Positions 32,234-41,645 are shown, counted from the first letter of the stretch. The stretch is 44,410 bases of DNA from Carboxylicivirga sediminis (GCF_018156225.1 NZ_JAGTAR010000044.1:1-44410), one strand, 5' to 3'. Notes: generated by a model from the letters alone, not told the origin. Translations and numbers: made by a program.

Positions 32234-34645
32234 ATGTATCGATTCTACATACTTGCATTTTTTAATACTATTACCCTTTTTGCTTCTGCTCAAACACTGC
32301 AGGTGAGAGACAAACAAACACATCAGCCGTTGGAATTAGTCACTGTTTTTTCTCAGGCCCCTCAGGTTAATACCATCACCAACATGAAAGGACAGTGCGA
32401 CCTTAGTGAATTCGAAGGACTTAATAGTATTATCTTCAGACTAATTGGTTATGAAACCGTTGAATTAAGCTACGACGAACTTCAGCAGGCGGCCTTCAAA
32501 CTATACATGGAACAAACTGAACTGTCGTTGGATGAAGTGGTTGTTTCGGCTACTAAATGGAAACAGGGCCGGCGAGAAACACCAGCTAAAATATCAGTGC
32601 TCAAACCCAAGGAGGTAAATTTTCTGAACCCACAGACAGCTGCTGACCTGGTTGAAATGACTGGTGATGTGTATGTTCAAAAAAGTCAAATGGGTGGCGG
32701 AAGCCCAATGATAAGAGGCTTTGCTACCAACCGTGTGTTAATTGCAGTAGATGGCGTGCGTATGAATAATGCTATTTTCAGAAGTGGAAATATTCAAAAC
32801 ATCATATCGCTCGACCCATTTGCGACAAACAGAGCCGAAGTGATTTTCGGACCAGGGTCGGTTATTTACGGCAGTGATGCCATCGGCGGGGTCATGGGCT
32901 TCTATACCTTTGAACCTATTTTATCGCATGAAAATGAAAAACAGCTGGTTAAAACCAATGCTATTACGCGCTACTCTTCAGCTAATCATGAAAAAACAGG
33001 ACACCTGGATTTAAACCTTGGATATAACAAACTGGCTTCTTTTACATCCATCAGTTATTCTGATTTTGATGATTTAAAGATGGGAAGTAATGGCCCTGAT
33101 GATTATTTACGTCCAGAATATATAAAACGCACTAATGATGGAGACATTATTGTTGCGAATAATAATGATCGGGTTCAAACACCAAGTGGCTACAATCAGC
33201 TAAACCTGATGCAAAAATTCAAATACATGCCAAATGAGCGCTGGCTGGTCAACTATGGTTTTCACTACTCTCATTCATCTGATGTACCGCGTTATGATCG
33301 TTTAATCATGTATAGTGGTGATGAATTAAAATATGGCGATTGGTACTATGGTCCTCAAAAATGGAGAATGAACAACCTGAATATTCAGCATTCAGCCAGC
33401 AATCAGTATTTCGATCACCTGCAATTAATTATTGCCCATCAATACTTCGAAGAAAGCAGACATAACCGGAAAATATATAAAGACGACATAACCAGAAGAA
33501 CAGAAAAAGTAAATGCATTCAGCATCAATCTGGATTTTGAAAAACACTGGGACAGCGGACATAAGCTATTCTATGGCAGCGAATTGATAACCAATAAAAT
33601 TGGCTCTGAAGGCCTTGAAGAAAACTTATCTGACGGTACTACCAGTACAGCATCCACACGCTACCCCGACGGCTCAACCTGGTTGTCGGCAGCCCTTTAC
33701 TGCAATTACCTGATGCATATGAGTGAAAAAACAAATGTACAGGCTGGCTTACGATACAATACTGTGCATTTAGATGCTGAGTTTGACAACTCATTCTACG
33801 ATTTCCCCTTTACCGGCACATCGGTTGACAATGGGGCATTAACAGGTAGCCTGGGTATCGTTCATAATCCTAATAACAACTGGCAGTTAAGCAGCTCATT
33901 ATCGACCGGTTTCAGAGCTCCCAACATTGATGATGTTGGAAAAGTTTTTGATTCGGAACCTGGTGCTGTTGTGGTACCCAACCCAAATCTCAAACCCGAA
34001 TATGCCATTAACGGCGAAATTGGTGCAGCCGTTGTTGTAGCGAAAAAGTGGAAACTGGATGTGGCCGCTTATTACACGCACCTCACAAATGCTATGGTAC
34101 GCCGCGACTACCAGCTAAACAATGCTGATAGCATCATGTACGATCACGAATTAAGCCAGGTGCAAGCCATTCAGAATGCTGCCAAAGCCTATGTGTACGG
34201 TCTTCAGTTGGGTGTTGAATACAAATGGAAAAGTGGTATCAGTGCCTCCTCACGCTTCAACTACCAAAAAGGAGAAGAAGAGTTAGAGGATGGAACATAT
34301 TCGCCACTGCGCCATGCTGCACCATGGTTTGGCAATACGCATGTCAGCTACGAAAAACAAAAAATCAAGGTAGATATTTACGCACATTACAACGGCGAAA
34401 TTAGTTTTAGCAACATGCCTGAGTCTGAAGCTGGAAAAGATTATCTATATGCAAAAGATGCCAATGGCAATCCTTATTCACCTGGTTGGACAACACTCAA
34501 CATTAAAGCTCAATATGCCTTAAAGCAGTATGCTACAATAACTGCCGGCATCGAAAATATTACTGATGAGCGTTATAAAACCTATTCTTCGGGTATCGCT
34601 GCTCCAGGGCGTAATTTTATTCTTTCGTTAAAAGTGGCTTTATAA
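32234..34645 (+). CDS. TonB-dependent outer-membrane receptor, haem/haemoglobin type
   Basis: 803-residue receptor for active uptake across the outer membrane. Signal peptide (cleavage about LFASAQ), a short carboxypeptidase-D-like domain (about 20-95), then a plug domain. In the plug, ETPAKISVLKPKEVN and the segment around QMGGGSPMIRGFATNRVLIAVDG and MNNAIFRSGN strongly recall receptors of the haem/haemoglobin (HmuR-like) group. The rest is a 22-strand barrel with NPNLKPEYA and an aromatic-rich C-terminus ending RNFILSLKVAL. Haem specificity is inferred from the plug only; no haem-binding HmuY-like partner or TonB gene is next to it. Monocistronic, with its own promoter box. Confidence 0.88.
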   Translation: MYRFYILAFFNTITLFASAQTLQVRDKQTHQPLELVTVFSQAPQVNTITNMKGQCDLSEFEGLNSIIFRLIGYETVELSYDELQQAAFKLYMEQTELSLDEVVVSATKWKQGRRETPAKISVLKPKEVNFLNPQTAADLVEMTGDVYVQKSQMGGGSPMIRGFATNRVLIAVDGVRMNNAIFRSGNIQNIISLDPFATNRAEVIFGPGSVIYGSDAIGGVMGFYTFEPILSHENEKQLVKTNAITRYSSANHEKTGHLDLNLGYNKLASFTSISYSDFDDLKMGSNGPDDYLRPEYIKRTNDGDIIVANNNDRVQTPSGYNQLNLMQKFKYMPNERWLVNYGFHYSHSSDVPRYDRLIMYSGDELKYGDWYYGPQKWRMNNLNIQHSASNQYFDHLQLIIAHQYFEESRHNRKIYKDDITRRTEKVNAFSINLDFEKHWDSGHKLFYGSELITNKIGSEGLEENLSDGTTSTASTRYPDGSTWLSAALYCNYLMHMSEKTNVQAGLRYNTVHLDAEFDNSFYDFPFTGTSVDNGALTGSLGIVHNPNNNWQLSSSLSTGFRAPNIDDVGKVFDSEPGAVVVPNPNLKPEYAINGEIGAAVVVAKKWKLDVAAYYTHLTNAMVRRDYQLNNADSIMYDHELSQVQAIQNAAKAYVYGLQLGVEYKWKSGISASSRFNYQKGEEELEDGTYSPLRHAAPWFGNTHVSYEKQKIKVDIYAHYNGEISFSNMPESEAGKDYLYAKDANGNPYSPGWTTLNIKAQYALKQYATITAGIENITDERYKTYSSGIAAPGRNFILSLKVAL

Positions 34646-34656
34646 TATTGCAAGAC

Positions 34657-34700
34657 TTATTTGTGAAATAAACCCGCTAACGTTAATTAATCACAAATAA
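34657..34700. repeat. perfect 10-bp inverted repeat after TonB receptor gene
   Basis: TTATTTGTGA (34657-34666) and TCACAAATAA (34691-34700) enclose 24 nt. No T-run follows, so it is either a weak terminator or a site upstream of the helicase promoter. Confidence 0.4.
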
Positions 34701-34745
34701 TCCATCAAGTAATATTGAATACTGCTGATATTCGAAAAAACGCTC

Positions 34746-34753
34746 TATCTTTG
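34746..34753 (+). promoter_or_regulatory. -7 box of helicase gene
   Basis: TATCTTTG exactly matches TAnnTTTG and would give a leader of roughly 110 nt before the ATG at 34870. No clear -33 TTTG at the usual distance. Confidence 0.5.
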
Positions 34754-34770
34754 CCGCTCAAATAAAAACA

Positions 34771-34860
34771 AGGACCACTCCGGTCACTTTCGGTAGCACA
34801 TCGTGGCATATTTGCTAACTCTGGGTAACAGCTGCAAGAACGTGGTAGCGGGTGGATAAA
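34771..34860 (+). promoter_or_regulatory. structured 5' leader of DEAD-box helicase mRNA
   Basis: Several helices can be drawn by hand. CCAC-CCG (34775-34782, one bulge) pairs with CGGGTGG (34849-34855) next to the ribosome-binding region. TAGCA (34794-34798) pairs with TGCTA (34813-34817), and GCTGC (34831-34835) with GTAGC (34845-34849). It is GC-richer than its surroundings and non-coding in appearance. It may be a regulatory leader; no known riboswitch class is recognised. Confidence 0.4.
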
Positions 34861-34869
34861 GAGCAAATT

Positions 34870-36510
34870 ATGCAAACATTTAAAGAGACAGGACTTCCTG
34901 AGGAAATCCTAAGTGCCATTGGTGAGCTTGGCTACGAAACACCAACACCTATTCAAAGCAAAACCATTCCTGAAATCCTTAACTACGGTAATGACCTGAT
35001 AGCACTGGCGCAAACAGGAACTGGTAAAACAGGTGCATTTGGCTTACCCGTTATTCCACAAATCGAACGTGCCGACAAAAACGTGCAGGCGCTGATTCTG
35101 TGTCCTACGCGTGAGCTTTGCCTGCAAATAACGCAGGATTTAAAAGCTTATGCGAAAAACTACCGAGACCTTTACATTACGCCGGTTTATGGTGGAGCAG
35201 ATATTCGCACACAAATTAAATCATTAAAGCGAGGTACCCACATTGTAGTTGGTACTCCAGGGCGTATGAACGACCTAATCAACCGCAATGCTATACAATT
35301 GGGCGATGTGCGCTGGTTAATATTAGACGAAGCTGATGAAATGCTTAACATGGGCTTTAAAGATGATCTGGAAAGCATTATGGCTCAAACACCTGAGTGG
35401 CGTCAGACATTACTATTTTCCGCTACCATGCCACCTGAGATTGCTCGCATGTCGAAAAACTACATGCAGGAGCCAGTTGAAATCAGTGTAGGTAAGAAAA
35501 ACCAGGGAGCTGAAAAGGTAGACCACCATTTTTATATGGTGCAGGCACATGACCGTTACCGCGCTTTGAAACGCATTGTAGATGTGACGCCGGATGTATA
35601 TGGCATCATTTTCTGTCGCACACGTCAGGAAACCAAAGATATAGCTGATAAGTTAATGGCTGATGGCTACAATGCCGATGCATTGCATGGCGACCTGTCG
35701 CAGGCACAGCGTGATTTGGTGATGCACCGCTTCCGAAAAAAACACCTGCAACTATTAGTAGCTACAGATGTGGCTGCCCGTGGTATTGATGTAAATGACC
35801 TGACGCATGTTATTAACTATAACCTGCCCGATGATATTGAGGTGTATATTCACCGAAGTGGCCGAACAGGTCGTGCCGGTAAAGAAGGTGTTTCAGTATC
35901 TATCATTCACTCACGCGAGATGCACCGCATCAAGGCTATTGAAAAGATTGCCAAGAAAACATTCGTTCGGAAGATGGTTCCAAAGGCTGATGAAATTTGT
36001 GAGAAGCAACTATTTCACTTCCTTGAGCGTGTAGCTCAAACCGAACTGGAGGAAACATCGCCTGTTAATGCTGTGCTTCCTGCTGTATATGAGAAGCTGG
36101 CAGCCATCGATAAAGAAGAGTTGATTAAGCAATTTGTGGCGGCTGAGTTTAATCGTTTCATGGAGTATTACAAAGATGCTCCTGACTTAAATATTTATAA
36201 GGAAGAAGGTGGAAAAGCCGGTAAGCGCGACCGTGGTGGTGTTAAATTCAGCCGTTTGTTTTTGAACATTGGTAAAACCGATAAGCTAACTTCTGGTGAG
36301 GTGATTGGCCTAATCAACAGCAATATGAAAGGCATCACTGTTAAAATTGGTAAGATAGAGCTGCTACGTAACTTCTCGTTTGTTGAAGTAGATAAAGAAT
36401 ACGAGCAAGAGCTAATTAAGAAGCTGAACAAAACCAAACTGAAGGGTAAGAAAGTGAGCCTTGAAGTGGCTTCTCCTAAACCTGCGCGCAGAAAGAATAA
36501 AAGAAGATAG
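34870..36510 (+). CDS. DEAD-box RNA helicase with DbpA-type RNA-binding domain
   Basis: ATP-dependent RNA helicase, 546 residues from the ATG at 34870. The frame is open from a GTG at 34852, but that GTG lies in the putative leader helix. All core motifs are present: Q motif (GYETPTPIQ), AQTGTGKT, PTREL, TPGR, DEADEMLNMGF, SATMP, ATDVAARGID and HRSGRTGR. The C-terminal part from about residue 455 (VKFSRLFLNIGKTDKLTSGEVIGLIN) is a DbpA-type RRM-like domain, which in E. coli DbpA binds 23S rRNA hairpin 92. It ends in a basic tail rich in Arg/Lys. A role in large-subunit ribosome assembly, or cold-adapted RNA remodelling, is likely. Confidence 0.95.
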   Translation: MQTFKETGLPEEILSAIGELGYETPTPIQSKTIPEILNYGNDLIALAQTGTGKTGAFGLPVIPQIERADKNVQALILCPTRELCLQITQDLKAYAKNYRDLYITPVYGGADIRTQIKSLKRGTHIVVGTPGRMNDLINRNAIQLGDVRWLILDEADEMLNMGFKDDLESIMAQTPEWRQTLLFSATMPPEIARMSKNYMQEPVEISVGKKNQGAEKVDHHFYMVQAHDRYRALKRIVDVTPDVYGIIFCRTRQETKDIADKLMADGYNADALHGDLSQAQRDLVMHRFRKKHLQLLVATDVAARGIDVNDLTHVINYNLPDDIEVYIHRSGRTGRAGKEGVSVSIIHSREMHRIKAIEKIAKKTFVRKMVPKADEICEKQLFHFLERVAQTELEETSPVNAVLPAVYEKLAAIDKEELIKQFVAAEFNRFMEYYKDAPDLNIYKEEGGKAGKRDRGGVKFSRLFLNIGKTDKLTSGEVIGLINSNMKGITVKIGKIELLRNFSFVEVDKEYEQELIKKLNKTKLKGKKVSLEVASPKPARRKNKRR

Positions 36511-36529
36511 TATTGTGATTGACAATAAT

Positions 36530-36565
36530 AAAGCCGCATTTCACTGGGAGATGCGGCTTTCTTTA
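36530..36565. terminator. bidirectional terminator after helicase gene
   Basis: AAAGCCGCAT (36530-36539) pairs with ATGCGGCTTT (36551-36560), 11-nt loop. A- and T-rich flanks serve both the helicase and the convergent DUF6599 gene. Confidence 0.88.
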
Positions 36566-36580
36566 TTAAATCTGTTCTGA

Positions 36581-37420
36581 TTAATTTTCCAGTAAGGCAT
36601 TGAGCAGTTCAGCATGAGTCATAGGTGCTTTCGAGTCAATAATACCGGCAATAATACCTTTTTGATAGGTTATCCTCAGCTTACCAAGGTAAGGATCATT
36701 AAAATCATAGGTTTTTGCTTTCAACTTTTTTTTGTACTTCATTCGCTCAAAGTACTTATTCATGATGGCCTGACACTTATCATCTGAACCCTTGTAAATG
36801 AACAATCGAAAGCCTTCCCCTGCCATCGAATAGTTGACAGTACAAACCCCATTAAAGCCAGTAAGCCCCATAAAGTTTTCAGGCATATAACGTTCGCTTA
36901 AATCCACTTTTCCTTTAGGTGGAAATAAAGCAAATTCAGCTGGCAACTCACAGCTACTGCAAATAGCATTCGCAATAGTTTTAGCAAATGCTACAAATTC
37001 ATCAGCCGGCACCTCAGGCCTGCTGTTATAGACCTTAACGTAGTAATCATCTGCCAGAAAAAAAACAGCACCCCCTTCCATAAAGCCCTGTGCCCCTATC
37101 GCCTGCAGCTTAACCCCCTGGGGACGTTCCTCAGAGTAGATTCCGAAAGCCTTTAGCTTATTTCCGTGACGGTATAATTCGAGGGTCAGCATTTGTTCGG
37201 CTTCATTTTTATAATCCACCACCCACAGATCCTGAAAATCATACCCCAGGTAAAAATCAGATGCGCCATTAATATAGTCATACAAGTTATCCTGCGAATA
37301 GTATTGCTTCTCCCCTTCAATTGTCCATCCTTCAATACCAGTAAATTTCACCGGATAGTCTTGTGCCACTACCGTGCTGCTCAATAAAATCAGAGCTAAA
37401 ATTAATTTGTTGATTTGCAT
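36581..37420 (-). CDS. exported DUF6599-family protein
   Basis: 279 residues with a signal peptide (cleavage about TVVAQ). The segment DNLYDYINGASDFYLGYDFQDLWVVDY is the DUF6599 hallmark (YINGxAxxYxxYxF). The rest is a two-lobed alpha/beta protein including LTLELYRHGNKLKAFGIYSEERP. There are four cysteines, two of them in CSSC (about residue 157). Function of the family is unknown. It lies 84 nt downstream of the Tat-exported Fe-S aldo/keto reductase on the same strand and probably shares its message. From memory, DUF6599 genes are often found beside Fe-S oxidoreductase genes. Confidence 0.75.
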   Translation of the reverse strand: MQINKLILALILLSSTVVAQDYPVKFTGIEGWTIEGEKQYYSQDNLYDYINGASDFYLGYDFQDLWVVDYKNEAEQMLTLELYRHGNKLKAFGIYSEERPQGVKLQAIGAQGFMEGGAVFFLADDYYVKVYNSRPEVPADEFVAFAKTIANAICSSCELPAEFALFPPKGKVDLSERYMPENFMGLTGFNGVCTVNYSMAGEGFRLFIYKGSDDKCQAIMNKYFERMKYKKKLKAKTYDFNDPYLGKLRITYQKGIIAGIIDSKAPMTHAELLNALLEN

Positions 37421-37504
37421 ATGTGCTTATTTGTTGATTGTTTCTTTCAACTTATACTTCATATCCGATGCCAGCATATAAGATGCAGCTGCTGACTACT
37501 ATCT

Positions 37505-38695
37505 TTAAACAATAAATTCGTCCGGCACATCCATTAGACGACTAACCGCTTTAACCTTATCGCCCACTGCAAATTGTTTCACACAGCTAACGGTGCAGTC
37601 ACCGCAATCGGAGCAAGGATCATTTACAACGCCCATATTGGCTAATAACTCTTTGGCCTTCCCCATATCACGGTAACCATAAGTGTACATGTAAGAACGC
37701 ATAATTTCCGGGATTGGCAAATTCTTACGACACTGACCATCGCACTGGTTACAAGCATTACAGTACAATCCGGCATAGTCGCGGGCAAACTCAAGGTCTC
37801 TTTCCTCCTCTTTAGTCAGTTTGAGCTTTTCCATAATACCCCAGCTTTCTTCCAGCTGATCAATTGTGGCTACACTAGGTATAGATGTACATATGTTTTC
37901 ATTTTGCATTGCCCACTTTAAAGCAGCTTTAGTGTTCACTGCCTTAGTTTTATCTTTATCAAGAAAACCACCAGCCATGGTTTTCATAGCTACAAAGCCT
38001 AAACCTTTGGCAACTCCCTCGGCAATGGCAGCATTAAGCTCTTTGATATGATCCTGCTTAAAGTTATAGGCAGTTAGCACCACATCGTATATACCAGCAT
38101 CAATAGCCGCCCGTATCACTTCTGGCTCATTTTTATGCGTTGAAACGCCCAGAAACTTACACTTACCTTGCTCTTTGGCCTTTTTAATGGCTTTTAGTAC
38201 TTCAGGGTGTTGAACAGCCTGCTTAGTGGATACAGCATGGACATACAATAAGTCTACCGACTTTACCTGTAGACGCTCCAGACTGGTGTCAAACATCTTC
38301 AGGAAACTCTCGGCTGTGCAGCCTTCTCCCACTAAGCCGGTTTGACGATCCATATCGTCGGGCACTACCTTGGTAACAGTAAAGAGCTGGCTTAAGTCCT
38401 GCCCTTTAAGTGCCTCACCTAACATGGTTTCATTCTTCCCTTTCTGGTATACATGTGCCGTATCAAAGTGCCTTACACCTAATGTTAATCCGGCCTTTAT
38501 CATGGTAGCATCTTTCATGGCACCCATGCTTACAATGGGTAATTTAATACCTGTTCTGCCTAGTGTTCTGTAAATAATTTTATCATCTTTTTTGGCTTTG
38601 GCCTCTGAAGCCTGAGGTAATAAAGTAGCTCCTGCCAGTCCCGCAGCGGTCACTTTCAAAAAATGACGGCGGTTGTTCTTGTTAGTTCTATTCAT
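37505..38695 (-). CDS. Tat-exported aldo/keto reductase with two 4Fe-4S cluster motifs
   Basis: 396 residues from the ATG at 38695 (a GTG one codon earlier opens the frame). The N-terminus is a twin-arginine signal (NNRRHFLKVTAAGLAGATLL), implying export of a folded, cofactor-loaded enzyme. The reductase barrel has a complete catalytic tetrad: Asp and Tyr in HFDTAHVY, Lys in TVTKVV, His in LLYVHAVS. The C-terminal domain has two ferredoxin-like motifs of identical spacing, C-X2-C-X2-C-X3-C: CNACNQCDGQC and CSDCGDCTVSC. Electrons may therefore come from a quinol or periplasmic carrier rather than NADPH (inference). Cytosolic relatives lacking the Tat signal are common. Confidence 0.9.
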   Translation of the reverse strand: MNRTNKNNRRHFLKVTAAGLAGATLLPQASEAKAKKDDKIIYRTLGRTGIKLPIVSMGAMKDATMIKAGLTLGVRHFDTAHVYQKGKNETMLGEALKGQDLSQLFTVTKVVPDDMDRQTGLVGEGCTAESFLKMFDTSLERLQVKSVDLLYVHAVSTKQAVQHPEVLKAIKKAKEQGKCKFLGVSTHKNEPEVIRAAIDAGIYDVVLTAYNFKQDHIKELNAAIAEGVAKGLGFVAMKTMAGGFLDKDKTKAVNTKAALKWAMQNENICTSIPSVATIDQLEESWGIMEKLKLTKEEERDLEFARDYAGLYCNACNQCDGQCRKNLPIPEIMRSYMYTYGYRDMGKAKELLANMGVVNDPCSDCGDCTVSCVKQFAVGDKVKAVSRLMDVPDEFIV

Positions 38696-38899
38696 CACAA
38701 TGGGTTTTGTAAAGGATGATGTAAATTAGTTAAAAATGCGGGGAGTACGAAGATTATCTACCAAAGCCATAAGTATTTAGAAAGATTCTTAACAACTTTC
38801 ACTATTCAAAACAATTTGGCATCGGACTGATAAAAGATTGATTTAACCACTGGGATGCACGATATTGTTATAAGAACAGTATTTCAAAAACGAAAAAAC

Positions 38900-39607
38900 A
38901 TGCACATACTGATTACAGGCACCAGTTCTGGCATCGGACACGGATTGGCACAGGAATATCTGGCCAGAGGAGCTAAAGTTTGGGGTATTAGCCGCCGTAT
39001 AGCCGATGACCTCAATAGAGAAGCAAATTTTCATCATATTCAGCTGGATTTAACGAATCATATTGCCTTATCGCAACAACTTCCGGCTTTTATCAGCGAC
39101 ACCAAGCGGTTTGACTTGGTTATCCTCAATGCTGGTGTACTGGGGCCGGTTAAGTGGATGAGCGAGGTTGATACCGATGCCATGAGACAAGTGATGGATA
39201 CCAACCTGTGGTCCAATAAAGTATTGCTCGACCTGTTGTTTGAGCTGGGTAAAGATATCCGGCAGGTAGTGGGCATGTCGAGTAAAGCCTCACTGCGAAG
39301 CACACCCGGCTGGGGCCCATACTCCTTATCCAAAGCAGCCCTTAACATGCTGATGAACATTTACGCCAAAGAACACACCAGCACCCATTTTATTGCTTTT
39401 GCTCCAGGATTGGTAGATAGTGAGATACAGGAAACCATCTGGAACATAAAGGAAACGGATAAATACCCGGCAGTAAAACGCTTGCAAGAAGCACGGTATA
39501 CCGAGGATATGCCCGACTCACGTGCCGCTGCCGCCAATCTTATTCGAGGTATTGAGAAATGCCAGGAGCTTGAAAGCGGTTCGTTTGCCGACGTGCGCGA
39601 ACTGTAG
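38900..39607 (+). CDS. short-chain dehydrogenase/reductase
   Basis: 235-residue NAD(P)-dependent SDR with a Rossmann fold. The nucleotide-binding motif TGTSSGIG lies at the N-terminus, NAG in VILNAGVLG, the catalytic Ser in VVGMSSKAS and the catalytic YSLSK (Y-x3-K), followed by the usual AALNMLM helix. The upstream frame opens at 38855, but the ATG at 38900 (MHILITGTSSG) is the natural start. It precedes the APC permease gene by 46 nt on the same strand, so they may be co-transcribed; substrate unknown. Confidence 0.88.
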   Translation: MHILITGTSSGIGHGLAQEYLARGAKVWGISRRIADDLNREANFHHIQLDLTNHIALSQQLPAFISDTKRFDLVILNAGVLGPVKWMSEVDTDAMRQVMDTNLWSNKVLLDLLFELGKDIRQVVGMSSKASLRSTPGWGPYSLSKAALNMLMNIYAKEHTSTHFIAFAPGLVDSEIQETIWNIKETDKYPAVKRLQEARYTEDMPDSRAAAANLIRGIEKCQELESGSFADVREL

Positions 39608-39653
39608 CTATCCCGGGTTATAGTAAGTTAAGTATTATTAATACGATGGCAGA

Positions 39654-41492
39654 ATGAGCAAAGTAAAACGAGAGTTAAGTCTTCTGGAGGTCATTAGCGT
39701 TTCCTCAGGCGTAATGATTAGCTCCGGCTTGTTTATCTTACCAGCCATTGCCTATGCTCAAACCGGACCTGCTATGATCTTATCTTATGCCATTGCCAGC
39801 CTGATGATTATACCCACCGTATTGGCTAAGTCGGAGCTGGTTACAGCGATGCCTGTGACTGGTGGCATCTACATATTTGCCGATCGGAGCATGGGGCCTT
39901 TAATGGGTACTATCGGTGGCTTAACCGCCTGGATTTCTCTGGCTTTTAAATCGGCCTTTTCGCTGTTGGCTATGGGTATTTTTGTCATTCTGTTAAAACC
40001 CGATATCACGGAGATACAGATGAAAATCATCAGTGTGGCCTGGTGTTTGATTTTTACAGCCCTCAATATCAAAGGGGTTAAGTTCTCTGGGCGCTTTCAA
40101 ACGGCCACGGTCATCATTCTAGTACTTATACTTCTGATGTATATTGCTGTTGGAGCCTTTTCTGTTGAGACGGAGCGATTTGTCCCTTTTGCTCCTGAAG
40201 GTTTTGATGCCATATTTATGACTGCCGGCCTCATCTTTATCGCATTTTCAGGAACCACTAAGGTTACAGCTATTGCCGGTGAGGTAAAGAATCCCGGCCG
40301 CAACCTGCCGCTTGGCATCTTCTCTTCATGGGGCATTGTGTCGCTTTTATATGTAGCTGTTGTTTTTATTACGGTTGGCATTTTAAATCCTGATGAATTG
40401 AATAACACCTTCACACCTATATCAATTGGCGGTCAAGCAATAATGGGGCGTTTTGGTATTGTTATTATGACTTTGGCTGCCCTGCTGGCATTTATATCAA
40501 CAGGTAATGCAGGACTGCTGGCGGCATCGCGTAACCCATTAGCCATGGGTAAAGATGAACTTCTTCCAGGCTTTTTCACGAAACTTAGCTCTGCCGGAAC
40601 CCCAGTGACTGCCATTTTATTCACGGGTGGCCTCATGATAGCTGTCATCCTCCTTCTTGACATTGAAACCTTCGTAAAAACGGCATCGGCTCTGAAACTG
40701 GTGCTATTTATTATTGCCAATATCGCCTTAATTTTTATGCGCGAAGCCAATATTAATCACTATCGTCCCAAGTATAGAGCCCCGTTTTACCCCTGGGCCC
40801 AAATAATTGGCATCATATGTTATATATTTCTACTGATTGAGATGGGTACTATGCCTCTGCTTTTCGTACTGGGTTTTATTATTGGTGGCATTACCTGGTA
40901 TTTTGTTTATGCCCACGGACGTATCAAAAGGGAATATGCCATTTTGCATTTAATAGAGCGGGTAACAGGCATTAAAACAACCGATCAGCTACTTGAAGAA
41001 GAACTCAGAGAAATACTGGTTGAAAGAGACGGCACCACTCACCAATGGTATGAACAATTTATACAACAACAAGCAATCAAGGAAATAGCAAACGCCTGTT
41101 CGGCTGAAGAATTTGCCATGCAAGCTGCTCCTCTCCTCTCACGGAAGGTTAAAATAAATGAACAATGGCTTGCTAAGCGTCTTGCTGAAAAGCTGAACAA
41201 AGCCGACAGTAAAGTTGCTGATGGTGTGGCATGTCTGATAGTTCCGGTTAAAGGCAATCGGAAGTTTGAATTGATACTATACCGTTCACATGAAGGCATT
41301 GCCACAGCGCACTCGGCTTCTGTACATGCGATAATGGTTATTGCCTACTCCAAAGACGAGTGGAATCTTCAGCTTCACACCTTATCACGCCTAATCAATG
41401 CCATTAAATCTACCGGCTTTTTAAATGATTGGCTCAGTGCCGGCAACAACCAACTATTACACAAACTATTATTAAAGCATCACAAAAAATAG
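39654..41492 (+). CDS. APC-superfamily amino-acid permease with C-terminal EIIA-like domain
   Basis: 612 residues. The N-terminal 420 residues form an APC-type transporter of about 12 transmembrane helices, beginning ELSLLEVISVSSGVMISSGLFILPA with the conserved unwound-helix glycines (VMISSGLF), and with EVKNPGRNLP after TM6. A cytosolic tail of about 190 residues follows. Its second half (ADGVACLIVPVKGNRKFELILYR through LHTLSRLINAIKSTGFLNDWLSA) resembles a PTS EIIA type-2/PtsN domain in its helix pattern and closing LARLL-like segment. However, the family's phosphorylatable His in the GIAIPH motif seems absent. The EIIA link is by eye. A regulatory or nucleotide-sensing role is possible. Likely imports an amino acid or polyamine. 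Confidence 0.85.
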   Translation: MSKVKRELSLLEVISVSSGVMISSGLFILPAIAYAQTGPAMILSYAIASLMIIPTVLAKSELVTAMPVTGGIYIFADRSMGPLMGTIGGLTAWISLAFKSAFSLLAMGIFVILLKPDITEIQMKIISVAWCLIFTALNIKGVKFSGRFQTATVIILVLILLMYIAVGAFSVETERFVPFAPEGFDAIFMTAGLIFIAFSGTTKVTAIAGEVKNPGRNLPLGIFSSWGIVSLLYVAVVFITVGILNPDELNNTFTPISIGGQAIMGRFGIVIMTLAALLAFISTGNAGLLAASRNPLAMGKDELLPGFFTKLSSAGTPVTAILFTGGLMIAVILLLDIETFVKTASALKLVLFIIANIALIFMREANINHYRPKYRAPFYPWAQIIGIICYIFLLIEMGTMPLLFVLGFIIGGITWYFVYAHGRIKREYAILHLIERVTGIKTTDQLLEEELREILVERDGTTHQWYEQFIQQQAIKEIANACSAEEFAMQAAPLLSRKVKINEQWLAKRLAEKLNKADSKVADGVACLIVPVKGNRKFELILYRSHEGIATAHSASVHAIMVIAYSKDEWNLQLHTLSRLINAIKSTGFLNDWLSAGNNQLLHKLLLKHHKK

Positions 41493-41645
41493 TTGAAAAG
41501 TATTTAAATATATTTTGTATCCACCTTTCCATCCATCACCCAAGCATTCCCTGACAAAACTCAAATCCTGATTGCAAATATCTTCTTACCTTAGTCGGAA
41601 CGAATAAACGCGATAATAACAGTTCATTAATAAATCATATTTACC

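Noticed and set aside
34852-34869. GTG at 34852 as start of the helicase
   Set aside because: In frame but sits in the putative leader helix; relatives begin close to the ATG at 34870.
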